64,000 bases of DNA from NCBI GenBank assembly GCA_035610365.1, contig CM069432.1, positions 71,862,520-71,926,519 of the forward strand. The letters run 5' to 3'. How positions within the stretch are numbered: the first letter of the stretch is position 1; each line of letters opens with the position of its first letter. Source of the stretch: Aquatica leii (Eukaryota > Arthropoda > Insecta > Coleoptera > Lampyridae). Positions 45,051 through 57,185 of this stretch are shown one piece after another. A model generated the notes under the pieces. That model was not told where the DNA came from. It worked only from the letters and a program-made list of their open reading frames with translations, and did not search any database. A program made the position numbers and the translations under genes.

Positions 45051-47439
45051 TCTACATAAACGTAAAAACTAACCACGTATACGTATGTTGATTGGCGTTA
45101 GCTAGTAAGGCGCCGTGTCGCAATGTCCGTGGTAATGCATCACTAATAACGAACAGGCTCTCCTACAGTTGAACAAACACAGCGAAGTGCCAAAAAAACT
45201 GCTATTATTTCTGTGCGTAATTTTTACATTTTTACTTATTTATATAGGTGCAATATTATGTACAAAGCAGTGAAAAACAGACGCTGTACGTACGTACGTT
45301 TTTAAAAATACGCAAATTATACAAACACATTTATTAATTACTTGTGCTACATGGAGAGTTATTAGTTGCTATAATGTTCCAAATAAATCCAATATTTTTT
45401 GTAAGCAATAGCTCGTATTTGTGTCACTATTCATTTATTTGCCTAACAATTAAGCATTTTTAATGCATTAATATTTTTTGTAAAAAAACTTCAACATATT
45501 TCTCAGCGACAGTAAAAGACCATTTTCTGTTGGGTCTTATCAAAAAGCCACCACCATGGTTTACCAAACAGGCTACACTAAACCGTCTAAAACAATGATT
45601 TGTGTAGAACTTAGACAAATTTGAGATAATTTGCAATGTGTTTTAAAGTGTATTTTATGATATCAATTACGGTTGGGTTTATAATGCAATAATCGTTACC
45701 ATATATTAAAAACAACTGTTTATAGATAACTTTGTTAGGATGTAACTTTTTTCCGCCAACAAGCTTCATTACAGTTCATTACTAAAATCAGGTAAAATAC
45801 CATTCTATGAAAAACTGCAATATACCCAATGCGCGGATTTACTCGTGTAAAAAAATATGTTAAATTTTGTTTTGTTGCAATTGTGGTGGCATATGTGCGC
45901 AATAGTTATTAGTGATGTGTCGGTCATGACTAATTCGTTTGCTATTACCGAATCTTTCCGAAAACTGGATATTGACCTAATAATCTAATTGTGAGCCTAT
46001 TATTCATAGAACCTAAACCTGAAGTAAACGTTGCAAGCTTGTTCAACTGTTCACTTACTTTCAATTGTTTTACTTTGATTGCGGCATTGTCGAAAAATTT
46101 CATTTGATCCAAAGCTTATTTAGAAACTACTTCAGTTATTATAATTACATATGCATATTCTCGCTTTCTCCTAGGTGTTAACTAAGTGTAAATACATTTC
46201 AGACGACCAAAAGTGATTATAAAAACAAGTAGGTAAGTCATAAATCACACTAAATGATTGCAAATGTAAAAATCTACACCGATCGATAAAATCTGTTTAT
46301 AAAGGTCCGCTCTCAAAAAGTACAAACTGTTTTTGTTAATTATTAAGTACTCCCCAGTAAAATGACTCAGTTTTGCCATCACTACTAGTTATAAGTTTGG
46401 TACTGGATATACATATATGAAAACTACACCAAGTTTCATTTTCAGATACATTATACCATTTGTATTTTTTGTAAAGTTATTATTAAGTCTTAAACATTAC
46501 GTCCGCTACTAATGATTCACATTTTACATAGTAGCCACCTCAAACAGCAAGGGTAGAAGCAATTTAGGGAGTAAATTTCAAGACTTTTTGGAGAAAAGTG
46601 ATAGTAATCAATTATTAGGGTAGTTAGCAAGTTATTGTTTTTTATTTTGTAACATTTAGATGGTATTTTGATATGTACACATTCTTGTACATATTAAACA
46701 ACACTTCAACGTAGAATATATCTTAAATTATAGCAGATAAAAGATACGAAATAGAACTGCACGAATTGGTCTCCATATCACAGTGGCAGACAAAAAAACG
46801 CTAGAATAGAACTACTTTTAGCATTAACTACGAAAAATGTTGTTGTCTACGCTAATGACCCTTTGTATGGTTATGCTACTTTTTATACCTTTTTTATACA
46901 CATTATTAGTTTATATAAAGGGTCAAACTCTTGTAGTAGTTGTTTTATGACTGTTTCCTCATACATATTTATAAAAATTATAAACAAAATAACAGATAGT
47001 TTTAATATATCAGAAAATCTTGTCTACCTGTGTAAGCTTATTCCAAGTTTTCTTTTTTCTACTATTGTTGTTGCAAGTAAAAACTGCATGAACTACAATT
47101 TCAAAGAATGATAAATTACGTTAGAACAAGGTTTAAAATATGTATTTGAAATCGAAACACGCAACTTATAGTCAACCAGAGCAATGTCGGTCAAACACAG
47201 TTTTTGCTTCAAACAATATGATGCGTAGCACATATTTGTATTTGACTTCAAAAATCGGAGAAAATAATTTTTCATCTGTAACAACTTAGAACAGTATAAT
47301 TAACTCTATTGTAGTTAATAATGATAGTAGAATCACTAAGTTTGTAAATAAAGTGAAAAAATAGACAAAATAGGTACATAATATCTATGAAATAGTATTT
47401 TATGAAGAGTGGGCGTCATTAGATGCCATAAATATAGTT
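45051..47439. other. No recognised gene
   Basis: AT-rich. A strong CCACCATGG start context at about 45550 opens only an 18-codon frame. The 82-codon frame at 46863-47111 is hydrophobic and likely chance. Confidence 0.45.
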
Positions 47440-48680
47440 CTACATATAGTTCTGCTGTGTCTGAACAGAAAAGTTTGAATTTTGTTGTGTCTATTTTTTA
47501 GCCGCTTGATACAACTTCCAAAATTACTATAAAGCTATATACGAGACCAGAATCTATTCCTGTAATTGATGCTGAAAGCTCATGGTCTGCAACAAATCTC
47601 CTGCTGGTATTTCCATTATTGCTGTTTCCAAAACCAGTTTTAAGAACATCTACAATTAAACCTAGTTTGATTCGAAATTCTTCCTGTATCTTCTTTTTTT
47701 TGCTGTACTATTTGCTTCTCAGTATCAGCCTTTAATTGCCATTTCTTTACTGGCAGTTTATAAGCAAGATTAAGAACTGCTTGAAATAATCTTATTTTCG
47801 CGTGCAAAGTTGACAATTGAAATTTAAGAGCGTCTTCATTTATTTGCTTTTTCGTAGATAGGGTATTAAAATTGTTGACTGAAGCTTCACAAATGTAACA
47901 CTGTATTGTGAATTTAGTGTCGGTTGCAGCATTGCACACTTTGGCATCAAGCATTGTGAACATCATCAAATGTTTCACCAAAAACGTATTTTTTATTTGT
48001 TGCGTGATTGAAGTAGGCTCTAATAAATTATTTTTATTTTCGATGTAACTATTTCTTGCTTTGTGATATCTGCTGTTTCTTCTACAAATCTTATGCGAAT
48101 TTGAAATATTAATGAACCTTAGAATATGTTTGCGTCAGAATCAGAGTTATTTATATTTTTGCTTATATTTTGTTTGTTGAGATCTACCACACCCCCACTT
48201 GTACATCAATTTTAATGTTTTTCTTTCTTCATAATCCAAATGCTGAACAACTTCCGTCGAAAACAACAAAAGTCTTGAAGCAGTATTATTTAATACATAT
48301 TGGAGACTGACGTCAGCACAAGTAGCAGTGATTCGGTAAGATTCTTGCACAAGGTAACAGTCATTTTTTAGCATTTTGTAATATTGTGTAGCAAAGATAA
48401 CTTGAAGTTTCGAATTATATCGTACTGTTTCCTAGAAAGGCCAGCTTCGCCAATCATACACAATGTTTCCATTGCGGTTAATTGCTGAATTTGCTTCTTA
48501 TGACTTTCAATGAGTGCTTTTCTATATTTTTTGCATGATTTGGGGATTTTGTTAAATTTCTTATCACATTTGAAGCATCTGCCTTGCCTTCAGATTGCAA
48601 CTTTACATGAGTAGCAAGATATTGCTTGTGGTAATTCAAATGTCCTTGTAACCATTTACATAAAGTTTGACTCCGGAAAT
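47440..48680 (-). pseudogene. Transib/RAG1-like transposase relic
   Basis: On the minus strand the order is CYLVQESYRITATCADVSLQ, YVLNNTASRLLLF and YKWGCGRSQQTKYKQKYK (48147-48374). Next, MLDAKVCNAATDTKFTIQCY with ICEA (a CxxC pair), then EDALKFQLSTLHAKIRLFQA and VLNLAYKLPVKKWQ (47640-47981). Last are GLIVDVLKTGFGNSNNGNTS, RRFVADHELSASITGID and an ILEVVSSG end (about 47640-47500). This matches a large animal transposase family that I relate to Transib, whose catalytic core is shared with RAG1. In the KWGCDG.SG segment the first catalytic aspartate has become glycine. A second aspartate (MLDAKV) survives. Frame breaks are present, and the ends were not located. Confidence 0.6.
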
Positions 48681-49619
48681 CCCTAAAAGAAATAAAATCA
48701 AAACCTTACTTACTTAGTGTGATAACTCAGCAAATGGAATGAAATTAAAATGTTTTTTTTTCTAGGATGATAAGAGGAGACTCCCTTCTATAATATGATT
48801 TAAAAATTATAACCGGAACTTCTCCAGAAGTATAACAAAACTCTTCGTGTTTAACGAAATTTCATTTTCAAAATTGTTTAAAAAACTATGTTACCGAAAT
48901 CATTAATATTTCTATGAAATTGCCTTGTAGTAGTATTAAAATTAGTGAAATAAGTTGTACATACCTGCCTCAGAAACATCCATGCTCAAAATCGGGTTGA
49001 TGTTCTCTTAAAATTTTAGAATAATACCACAGCATAAATAACGCGGTACTTTTGAAGTGAGAGACTTAAAATTGTTGACAGGGACATAATGTGTACAGAT
49101 CCGACTTCATTTTTTGTAGCATTTTAATTTTTTGGTTATATTACATATTACTATACAGCACTTCAAAATATTTTGTCATATGACAATTTTAACATCAGAA
49201 TGGATAACTTAAAATTCTATTAAAAGAGAACGCAAAACAATCGAAATTGTTTAAAAATTGAAGTTAGCATTATTTTTTAATACAAATTGAGTTTAAATTA
49301 GTCTGCAAAGTTGTGTGATGTAACTAATGCTTGAATTTGAACATAATTTTTGGTAAGATTAAATTGACCTGTCATTGAATCATTGTCCAAATTATTTAAT
49401 TGAATCGATTAATTTATTACGAAATTTCTTACTATAATGCTCATAACAAAAAAAATGTTGGTTTTATAGTACAATGATAACAAAGTAGTGGAATATAAAA
49501 AATATATTATGGAAAAAGAAATTATAATAAAAAAGTATAAACTAACATACATAAAAAATATAAAATTTACAATCTTATTAATTGTTACGCTATATAATCA
49601 ATTTATTTTTATTAATACG
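48681..49619. other. No recognised gene; downstream flank of the P-element gene
   Basis: AT-rich. This region should hold the 3' end of the P-like element, but I could not identify its terminal inverted repeat or an 8-bp target duplication. Confidence 0.4.
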
Positions 49620-51901
49620 TTAAAAATTCTTATTAATATCTTTTAAAGTATAATACGACCTTATTCTAATATATAATCTTAAAACATACATTTTAGGAAA
49701 ACTTAAACAAGGATGATAATACCTGAATGAATTACAAATTTGCAGAAATTTTTCCCATATATTGTCTTTGAGAATGAAACTTTGAAAATAATGTTGAAAA
49801 ATGATTTCCACGTTTGTAATAAGGTTTACAAAGTTATCATGTGGGTTCTTTAAATTACCAAATGTATCTCCTTGGGCATTCTCATATGCTTTAAAAAGCA
49901 AAAAAAGAGAAGAGTAATCTAATTCTTCATGTGCTTTTGAATATTGTATGCACACAGCGCAAGTGTGGATCTCGAGTACTTTTTTTGATAAATATCCACA
50001 TACAGACCAAATGAAATTTTTTTGTAAAGTGTCATTGATTTGATGATCAATTTTAATTGTTGTATATACCTTTGTTAGTATCGGATTCTCCATTGGTTTA
50101 TCCAATATTTTAAAAGAATGGGATCCAAATCTGCTAAACAATTTTCGCTACCTAAATGCAATCATTGTAGGCATAATAGTTTCCTAAAAGATCTTTGAAA
50201 TTGAATCGCAGTAGGATTCATACAGTTACCATTTTGTTGCCTAATACGTCCAAAAAAAAATTCCAAAGCATACTGATTTAATCGCCTAGTAAATAGGTAA
50301 TCATAATTTGCGTTGTTTAATTGAAACCATAGATTTAAAATGCTATTTACACTAATTGCCAAACACTTAAAACATTTTAGTTTGTTTGTCACATCTTTGT
50401 TATTGCTATCTATTACCTTAATGTTATTTAAAAAATCCAAGCACTCTTTTAAAAAGGTTACTTGGTCCTCCAACCGTTTAAATCCTCTATTAAAGTTTTT
50501 GGAAGACGATGTACTTGATGAGTTTAAAATATCGAAAAATTTGTTAATTTTATCTATAAAATCTGATGTGGCAGCAGCTGCAGCTGTAGGATGCCCAAAT
50601 CCAATATATACATTCATTTTAGGAGATACTGTTGCACTAAATACTTAAGTGGCAAACTTTACTTTAATTTTCTCAAATCCTGTAGGGTTTATATGAGAGT
50701 CGCATAGCTTTGGTGCTGCTTTTGCCTGATAATTTTTATCATGATCATAAAACATTTTATTATATTTCCAAGAAATAGTGTTGTTGTTAATAATAAAATC
50801 GTACTTTAGTACCATGTTTCTAATCGCTTTTATAATGTGCGGAATATCAAAAGATAAAAATTTGTTTGATTATTTATGGTAAAATGTGGCAAATGTACGT
50901 TAACATTCAGAATACAAAACAATTGCAAACTGTTGGATCCCATATCACTCGTTACAGTACAAACCTTTAATCCGATGGAATTTAACTGTAATACTGCCTC
51001 AGAAAGTATGTTTTTCAGTGATTGCGATAAACAAGAGGAATGGGACGAGTAATATGCAAGAGGTTGTTTCCATTTCAAATATATACCTCGAAGCATTAAA
51101 ACACAAACATGTAAAGCAGGTTTAAACATTTTTACATTTTGTTCATTCTGCTTTAATTCTATAATTGAATCAGTTACTCTAGTATAAAATAAATTTGCTT
51201 TGATGCCCTTCTCGTCGATACACAAAACACAACATTTATTTTCTTTCCGAAAGCAATCGACTTCCATTTTTAACATGTGAAACAATTGCGGGTTGTTCAA
51301 ACCTTGAGTGATGTTAATCCTCCTGATGAGTTTTAAAAGTGTTCGAGGTCTAGGAAAGCAAAACTTATTTACTAATGTTTGCTTGTATAACTTTGGTCCA
51401 CCAAAATACATTGCCAATCATTAGGTTTAAAATTTTTCTGAATATCGTCGTCCCTGTGGCTTTTTTTGGCATTCGCTAACCTACACATTTATAAAATGAG
51501 CTAATTTTGGGGAACTGCAAAATTTCTCTGTTAGCATTTTATATTGCTCCAAAGTTATATTTTCAAGATTATTTGAAGATGAACTTAAAAGTTGTATGGT
51601 GTTTTTCTAACGTTTACTTTCCTTTGTCAATTCTGTTAACTTTCTACGATATCGAGTTTCACGAGGTGTATTTGAAGATAATACATTTATTGTTTGTGTA
51701 GAATTTGACGGAGAAAGAAAATCTGGCCATGAGGGGAAACTCAAATCATCGCTAACGTTAACAGTTAATTGTAATTCATCTTGGCTTGGACATTCACCTT
51801 AAAAATACAAATATTTATTGTTAGCTACAAATCAATAAAAATGACTTACTTCATAAAAAATTAGTGAAATAATAATCTCATAATCAATCAAAATATCTTA
51901 C

Positions 51902-52197
51902 TTTGAATCGTTTCACTTGGAACATTTTGTACAATACCCGCCTCTTAAGAAAATTCTTCTGTTGGTGAATTTATCTTAGATAAATGTAGCATAGAATAAG
52001 CGTGGTCACCATCTTTTGATGTTCCTTCCAGTGATGAAAACAAAGTTGGATTTGTATTCCAATTTAACTGATTACGAAGATTGTTGATAAACATCGAATT
52101 ATCAAAATGATCTTCGCAAACTTGGTAGCTTTTGTGCACAGTTTCCAATTTATTAAAAAAATCTTCTCTACCACAAGCGATGGCCCATATCCTTGCC
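51902..52197 (-). pseudogene. P-type transposase exon 2 (THAP C-terminal half)
   Basis: The acceptor TTTTTTAAAG precedes 52197. Joining to the two leftover bases of exon 1 restores frame. C-x2-H (CEDHF), the tryptophan in RIWAIAC and the proline in NPTLF complete the THAP signature. After a stop at about 51945 the frame continues to a GTAAGA donor at 51901-51896. Confidence 0.75.
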
Positions 52198-52218
52198 CTT
52201 TAAAAAATGTTATTATAT

Positions 52219-52227
52219 AATTTTTGT
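52219..52227. repeat. 9-bp target duplication of the foldback element, left
   Basis: AATTTTTGT directly precedes the element and recurs exactly at 53784-53792. Confidence 0.85.
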
Positions 52228-52377
52228 GGGAATGGGACGTTTTGGCGCCGCCGTTTTGGCACCGCCGTTTTGGCGCCGCCGTTTTGGCGCTAAGACTTTT
52301 TGGCGCGGGGATGTTTTGGCACATGGATGTTTTGGCGCCAGGACGTTTTGGCGCCAGGATATTTTGGCGCCACTACG
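52228..52377 (+). repeat. Foldback arm, left (GTTTTGGCGCC array)
   Basis: About nine units of TTTTGGCGCC plus a 4-6-base variable tail (GCCG, AGGAC, ATGGAT), strongly GC-rich against AT-rich surroundings. Confidence 0.9.
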
Positions 52378-53633
52378 CAAATTGTTTTGGCCCTTTTATG
52401 TTTTCGCGTTAACTTTGTTACGTTTATCGGATGTTAATTATGTATTAAATTTTAATTTTATAAACAAAGATACAAAATGTTTAATTTATGTGTTTATCAG
52501 AAAGAAATTTGTGTGTAAAACTTGTATTTGTTGCGGATTACTTTTTTATATAGTTTATAAACTTACTATAATTTGCGAATACTTTTTATTTCAATCTCAA
52601 TTAGCGATACTTTGCAAGATCGGCTTGACACAAATTAGTTTCGTTATTGTATCCTTACCACATAAAATGATCAATCTAAATGTTTTGCGAGTAACTGCCC
52701 ATCACGGCAAAATTCAAGAAATTTATTTGTTTCTATTAAATTTTTATTAAGATTCTAATACTTAGATTTTTTTTTATTTCGATAATGATTCGAATACAGA
52801 ACTTGTTTTGCGTTAGCGAAATCATGTTTTTTAAATAAAATAAACTTGAAATGGTTTGAAAAAGTAATTAAACATAAAAAGGTTACAAATTACAAAAACT
52901 ACATTACAAAACTTTAAGTTTCAAATACGGGATTACAGTGATAATACTTTAACAATACTTACATCTAGTACATAAATACGGTGTGTCCGGATTGCGCCGC
53001 GCCGATGGTCAGTATTCAGCGTTAATCCTAGGACCGGATTGCGCAACAGTTACATTTTGGCACGCGGATACGCATGAATGAGTTTAACCGACTTTTTGCA
53101 GGTAAAACTACATATTTGATTTTCTTTTGAATACGAATAAAAAATATGACAACCCTTACCACTCTAAGTAGTACTTATGTGCATTTGATAAGTACCTATG
53201 ATTTAATGAACCATAATAATATAAATCTTAAAATTACGCAATTAAGCATCAGCTAGACACATATTAGAATCAATTAAATTGAAATATTTATTTACCATTA
53301 TATTCAGAAGTGATTTATCATTTGCATTTACTTTTTGCTTAAACTACATAAAAGCTAACATTATGAATATTGAAAAAGGCGGTTTCTATAATCTAACAAA
53401 CTAATCCAATGTTTAGAAAGTGATAGAAAAATCTCCTATTCATTAAAGACTTTGTAAGTGTACCGACATAAGTGTTGTACTTAGAAAAAATGTAGACATG
53501 TATAAAAATATGAGTATTGATTGTTTGTATTTTGTTAAAAGATGTTCGTATTATTTCAAAAAGTGATTTGCCTGTGCTTAACCTTATTGTAATGTACTCG
53601 AAAATAAAAATGTACAAAATTTATTTATGGGAA

Positions 53634-53783
53634 TAGGTCGGCGCCAAGACATCCATGCGCCAAAACGTCCTTGCGCCAAAACATCCATGTGCCAAAACAT
53701 CCCCGCGCCAAAAAGTCTTAGCGCCAAAACGGCGGCGCCCAAACGGCGGTGCCAAAACGGCGGCGCCAAAACGTCCTAGACCC
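53634..53783 (-). repeat. Foldback arm, right (inverted array)
   Basis: This is the reverse complement of the left arm with few substitutions. Unit order, including the atypical units GCGCTAAGAC and GCACATGGAT, is conserved, so the arms are true copies and not independent arrays. Confidence 0.9.
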
Positions 53784-53792
53784 AATTTTTGT
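53784..53792. repeat. 9-bp target duplication of the foldback element, right
   Basis: AATTTTTGT, identical to 52219-52227. Confidence 0.85.
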
Positions 53793-53957
53793 ACTAAAGA
53801 GATGTAAAAATCTTAATGTTCGAAGACTAGTACTGCACAACAGTAGTATTAAAGCACAATGAAAGATAACAATTGTTTAATTATAAATATTATAGCAAGA
53901 AAGTTCGATATAAATTTATTACATAATTTGATTAAGGTGTGTAATACAAACACTTAC

Positions 53958-54046
53958 GTTGGAACGTTGATTGGAAATTTAAAAAATATCTTTTTCGAAG
54001 AATAACTTTTATTTTTACAGTTTTTTGCAGCACATACAATGCCATA
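53958..54046 (-). pseudogene. P-type transposase exon 1 (THAP N-terminal half)
   Basis: This exon contains C-x4-C (CAAKNC) and the FFKFP segment of the THAP zinc finger, which binds element ends. It ends in AAC|GTAAGTG, a near-consensus splice donor at 53957-53951, leaving two bases of a codon. No in-frame ATG was found; TAA TAT stands where the start should be, so the start appears lost to a small deletion or change. Confidence 0.7.
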
Positions 54047-57000
54047 TTAAACAGCTAATACTAACACTAACTAATACACTACTCTCTAATAATGTCTATC
54101 TAATAAGTATAAATCGTAAACACAAAGGCCAAATTACAGGTTAGGTAACCAAATTGTCTGATTTTGCGGGAACAAAGCTTTTAGACTAAAGTGGCGTATG
54201 CGCGAGAATAAGCGCCAATCCTTGCCGCTATTGAGAGTTTCCCTGCTGTTTGTTATTTATGCTGTGATAATACTTTGAAACGTTTATATCGCAATAGAAC
54301 GTCAAGAACAAAATACACGCACGATGAACGACGATCCAAATCCGACTGAGATTGCTGCTAACAAGTAGGGAGGGGGGACAAATTAATGTCAATTCTTTGT
54401 CTGGCATCTATTCACGTATCTCAGGTAGTGACCGGTTTTTCGATATAAACCATTCCGCGAAATGGAGTTTTGTATCTTTATCTTCTGTAATCTAAAGAAT
54501 ATATTGGTTTACAAACCTGACAGTTTATATTTTTTCATTGCAAGTCGAAATATGAAGGCAACGTATTTATTTTGTTATTGTTGCACTATTCTTGAAATTA
54601 TTTCTAATACTGAAAAAGAAATTTACGTGGAAACAAATTGCTGTCTGTCACATAGTGTACACAAAAATGTAATAAAATATTAAAAATTAAAATTAACTTA
54701 GTTTTTACCTACATATAAAATTAAAATAAAAAAAACAGTATAAACAATTCTTTACTGAGCTAATTTTGTAGGTACTTGTATTTGAAAAAAACTTTCGCGT
54801 ATTTGAAACTTTGACTAGTGTAAGAAATCATACTTTAATTCTCAAGCCACTACTTTGAAACGTTATATTTATTTGTACCAATTATTTCCATATATGTTAT
54901 ATAACTTTTTATTCATTATTACATCTTTGTTTTTATTGTCATTTTGTAGCTTTTTTTAAATTTTTCTTGTACTTGTGTTAACACGCACACAAATACATAT
55001 CACTTCTAAAACACGTTATAATTTCAATGTTTTTTGCATGCTTTTAATAACAGATTATTAAGAGTTTTACAAGTATGTAATCTTAGGTATTGTATATGTA
55101 TCATTTCCCGTGAGATTAAGTTCGAAAATACACATGTAGATACAATACTCAGCATATTTCGTCTGGGTATTTCTACGAACAGTAAATTATTAAATCAAGC
55201 GCTGTAACAGCGGAAAAGCCCTTTGCTTTGTAAACAATGTACTCTATAGAGGATTTACCGACAGAGTATAAATGTTTTCTGTAATCAGTTTAATTGTTAA
55301 ATTGTTAAAAATACTGTTTTTGTTTGTTACGTAATTAAACAACTAAAAAAATAGAAATGGTGTTTTAGAGAAATGCATTCTGTTTAATTAAATACTTTGC
55401 ATTTCGATCAATTAAAAAACATTTTAAATTTCAAAATTGAGCGAAACGTCAACAAAAGTTTATTGAAAATCAATTGCGTTTACTTAACTTGAAGACACAT
55501 AAACAATAAATTTTTAAACCCTGTAAAGTGTAATATTTTGTCAAAAAGCTGTCATGTTTGAATTAGACTAAAAAATGCGTGTAGGAAAATTTCGTTCACT
55601 TTTTAATGTAGGATGAACAAACTTAAAGAGTTTTGGCCAATGTTGCAATGAATAACATTTTCGACAAGTATGATATCAATGTAAATTACATTGAATAGAT
55701 AAAAGCATATTTTCTGTGATTTTTTATGCTTTGCAAATCATTATTAACATTATTACTATTATTGGTTTTAACTTTCTCATAATATACAATATCAACGCAA
55801 TTATCTTTAGTTTTCAGCGTAAAAGTGAATTGTAAAAAATTTTTATTTTAGTCTTACATCAATGCATAATATAAAAAAGCAAGGGTTTTACACATCAAGT
55901 TACGTTTGTTATCTTTTTTTGACAACTACTTTTTTACAAAATAATTAAAAGTTACAGACTTGTCATATTAAGGTTGACTTCCTTTGACTCTGTTTTGAAT
56001 AAGATCCGTTACATGGAAACAGTATGGTTTCTCAACAGGAATTGTCAAAATTGTTAGATTCAATTTCAATTAATTTATTTTTAATCGTTACCATTACCAT
56101 TATTTTATTATTTTTTGTATATATGCAAAGATACAAAAACTATGAAATCTATAACGAACTGTCACTAAAAGATCTCAAAAAACAAGATAATAAATATTGT
56201 ATAATAAAAAAAGAGCTTTGCCAACTAAGTGGTTGTTAAGAATGGGTAGTGTTTTGATAAATTAAGCAAAATTACTTACGCAGCTGATTAACCATCAATC
56301 AATATTTAACGAAATAAGTAAATGTTTTACAGGTCAACACCGAGCTTCTACACTTTTAAGGTATTTAACTTTACAATTTGTTTACTATAAAAAAATTAAT
56401 GAAAACGTTGTTTGAAGTAAAAGACATTAAAAAAGAAGTCTATCTCAATTCTACTCCATCAAATCTTATGAAGTGCATATATTCAAAATTCTATTCAAAA
56501 CGGTTCAGATTATGTGTCTCAAAATAAGATTTTTCTAATATGACGGAAGTTACCAAAGAATTGATAGAAAAATTAGCTTACAACTTAGATAATAACTTAC
56601 GTGTAAGAAGGTACAAAACAAAATCTGGTACACTATGTTTTAGCTTGGATTAACGTTATCTTTAGTTGTCACGTAATAAATTATAAGAATCGTACTGCCG
56701 TAGAACGTTTAACTAAAAAACATTAACATATAGTTTATACATTCTGGAATGGGTTTGCCTTCAATCGGAATCATATCTAATTGTTGACGTCCCGATACGT
56801 GATTGGTCTAAATGCATATCACTTCTTAGAAAAAGCAGAGATTGCGAGTACTTTCAAAATAACCAAATTGGGTTTCATGAATTTAAGGTAACTAAAAATT
56901 GAAATAAGTTTTTTTTACTATTGCAATCTGTATCATCTAACTTACAGATTGAACTATTTTTGTATAATGATGTATTATTTTAATTCACTGCGACAATTAC

Positions 57001-57185
57001 AAAACGTTATCAATAAAATAGATTCAGCTAAAGAATTATGTAATTTTTTATTGTGCAAAATCTCATTCAGGTACATTCAGAACGGAGTTTCTTTAACTCT
57101 AAATACTTGAAATGTTTGAGCGCTCTAATCCTTATTTAGTGTAAAATAATGCTAGTCCTAAAAAGACTTAGTCTAAGGGTGCAAA
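54047..57185. other. No firmly recognised gene; coding-like patches near 56024 and 56540-56900
   Basis: A 71-codon plus-strand frame at 56024-56239 encodes a short N-terminal part, one strong hydrophobic segment (about residues 18-33, LFLIVTITIILLFFVYM) and a lysine-rich tail, like a small single-pass membrane protein. It has no recognised family. Farther on (56540-56900) TEVTKELIEKLAYNLDNNLR and DVPIRDWSKCISLLRKSRDC read as protein in different frames, possibly a decayed element. A tiny 14-codon frame begins at 54324. Confidence 0.35.

Larger units (their letters stand above)
52228..53783. mobile_element. Foldback (MULE-like) non-autonomous element with GGCGCC arrays
   Basis: This 1,556-bp element has inverted arms of about 150 bases (52228-52377 and 53634-53783). 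The ends read GGGAATGGGACGTTTTGGCG and GGGTCTAGGACGTTTTGGCG. Each arm is an array of 14-17-bp units on TTTTGGCGCC, and the arms match nearly base for base through eight units. A perfect 9-bp duplication flanks it. Nine-base duplications and tandem-repeat arms are features of Mutator-type and Drosophila Foldback elements. The spacer is AT-rich and encodes nothing recognisable, apart from a GC-rich patch at 52979-53080 where CCGGATTGCGC occurs twice. It sits inside intron 1 of the P-type gene. Confidence 0.85.
49620..54046 (-). pseudogene. P-element-type (THAP) transposase gene, broken
   Basis: This gene has three predicted exons, all on the minus strand. Exon 1 (54046-53958) encodes the first half of the THAP finger (CAAKNCKNKSYSSKKIFFKF, then PINVP). 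Exon 2 (52197-51902) encodes the second half (RIWAIACGREDFF, SYQVCEDHFD and NPTLF). Exon 3 (51797-49620) encodes the catalytic part: LAMYFGGPKLYKQTL, CCVLCIDEKGIKA (first catalytic aspartate), LRGIYLKWKQPLAYY, TVTSDMGSN, FDIPHIIKAIRN, APKLCDSHINPTGFEK, SDFIDKINKFFDILNS, and a C-terminal part with VCGYLSKK, HTCAVC and RIRSYYTLK. Stops interrupt exon 2 (about 51945) and exon 3 (about 50646), and frameshifts occur near 51600 and 50830. It resembles THAP9/P-superfamily transposases over almost full length. Confidence 0.85.

Noticed and set aside
45545-45605. ATG in a perfect CCACCATGG start context
   Set aside because: The frame closes after 18 codons and no splice donor or conserved peptide follows.
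52193-52750. A 185-codon open frame rich in FWRRFGA-like repeats across the left foldback arm
   Set aside because: The repeated peptide is simply the translation of the TTTTGGCGCC array, and the rest reads through AT-rich spacer. The same happens at 53584-53769 on the other strand.
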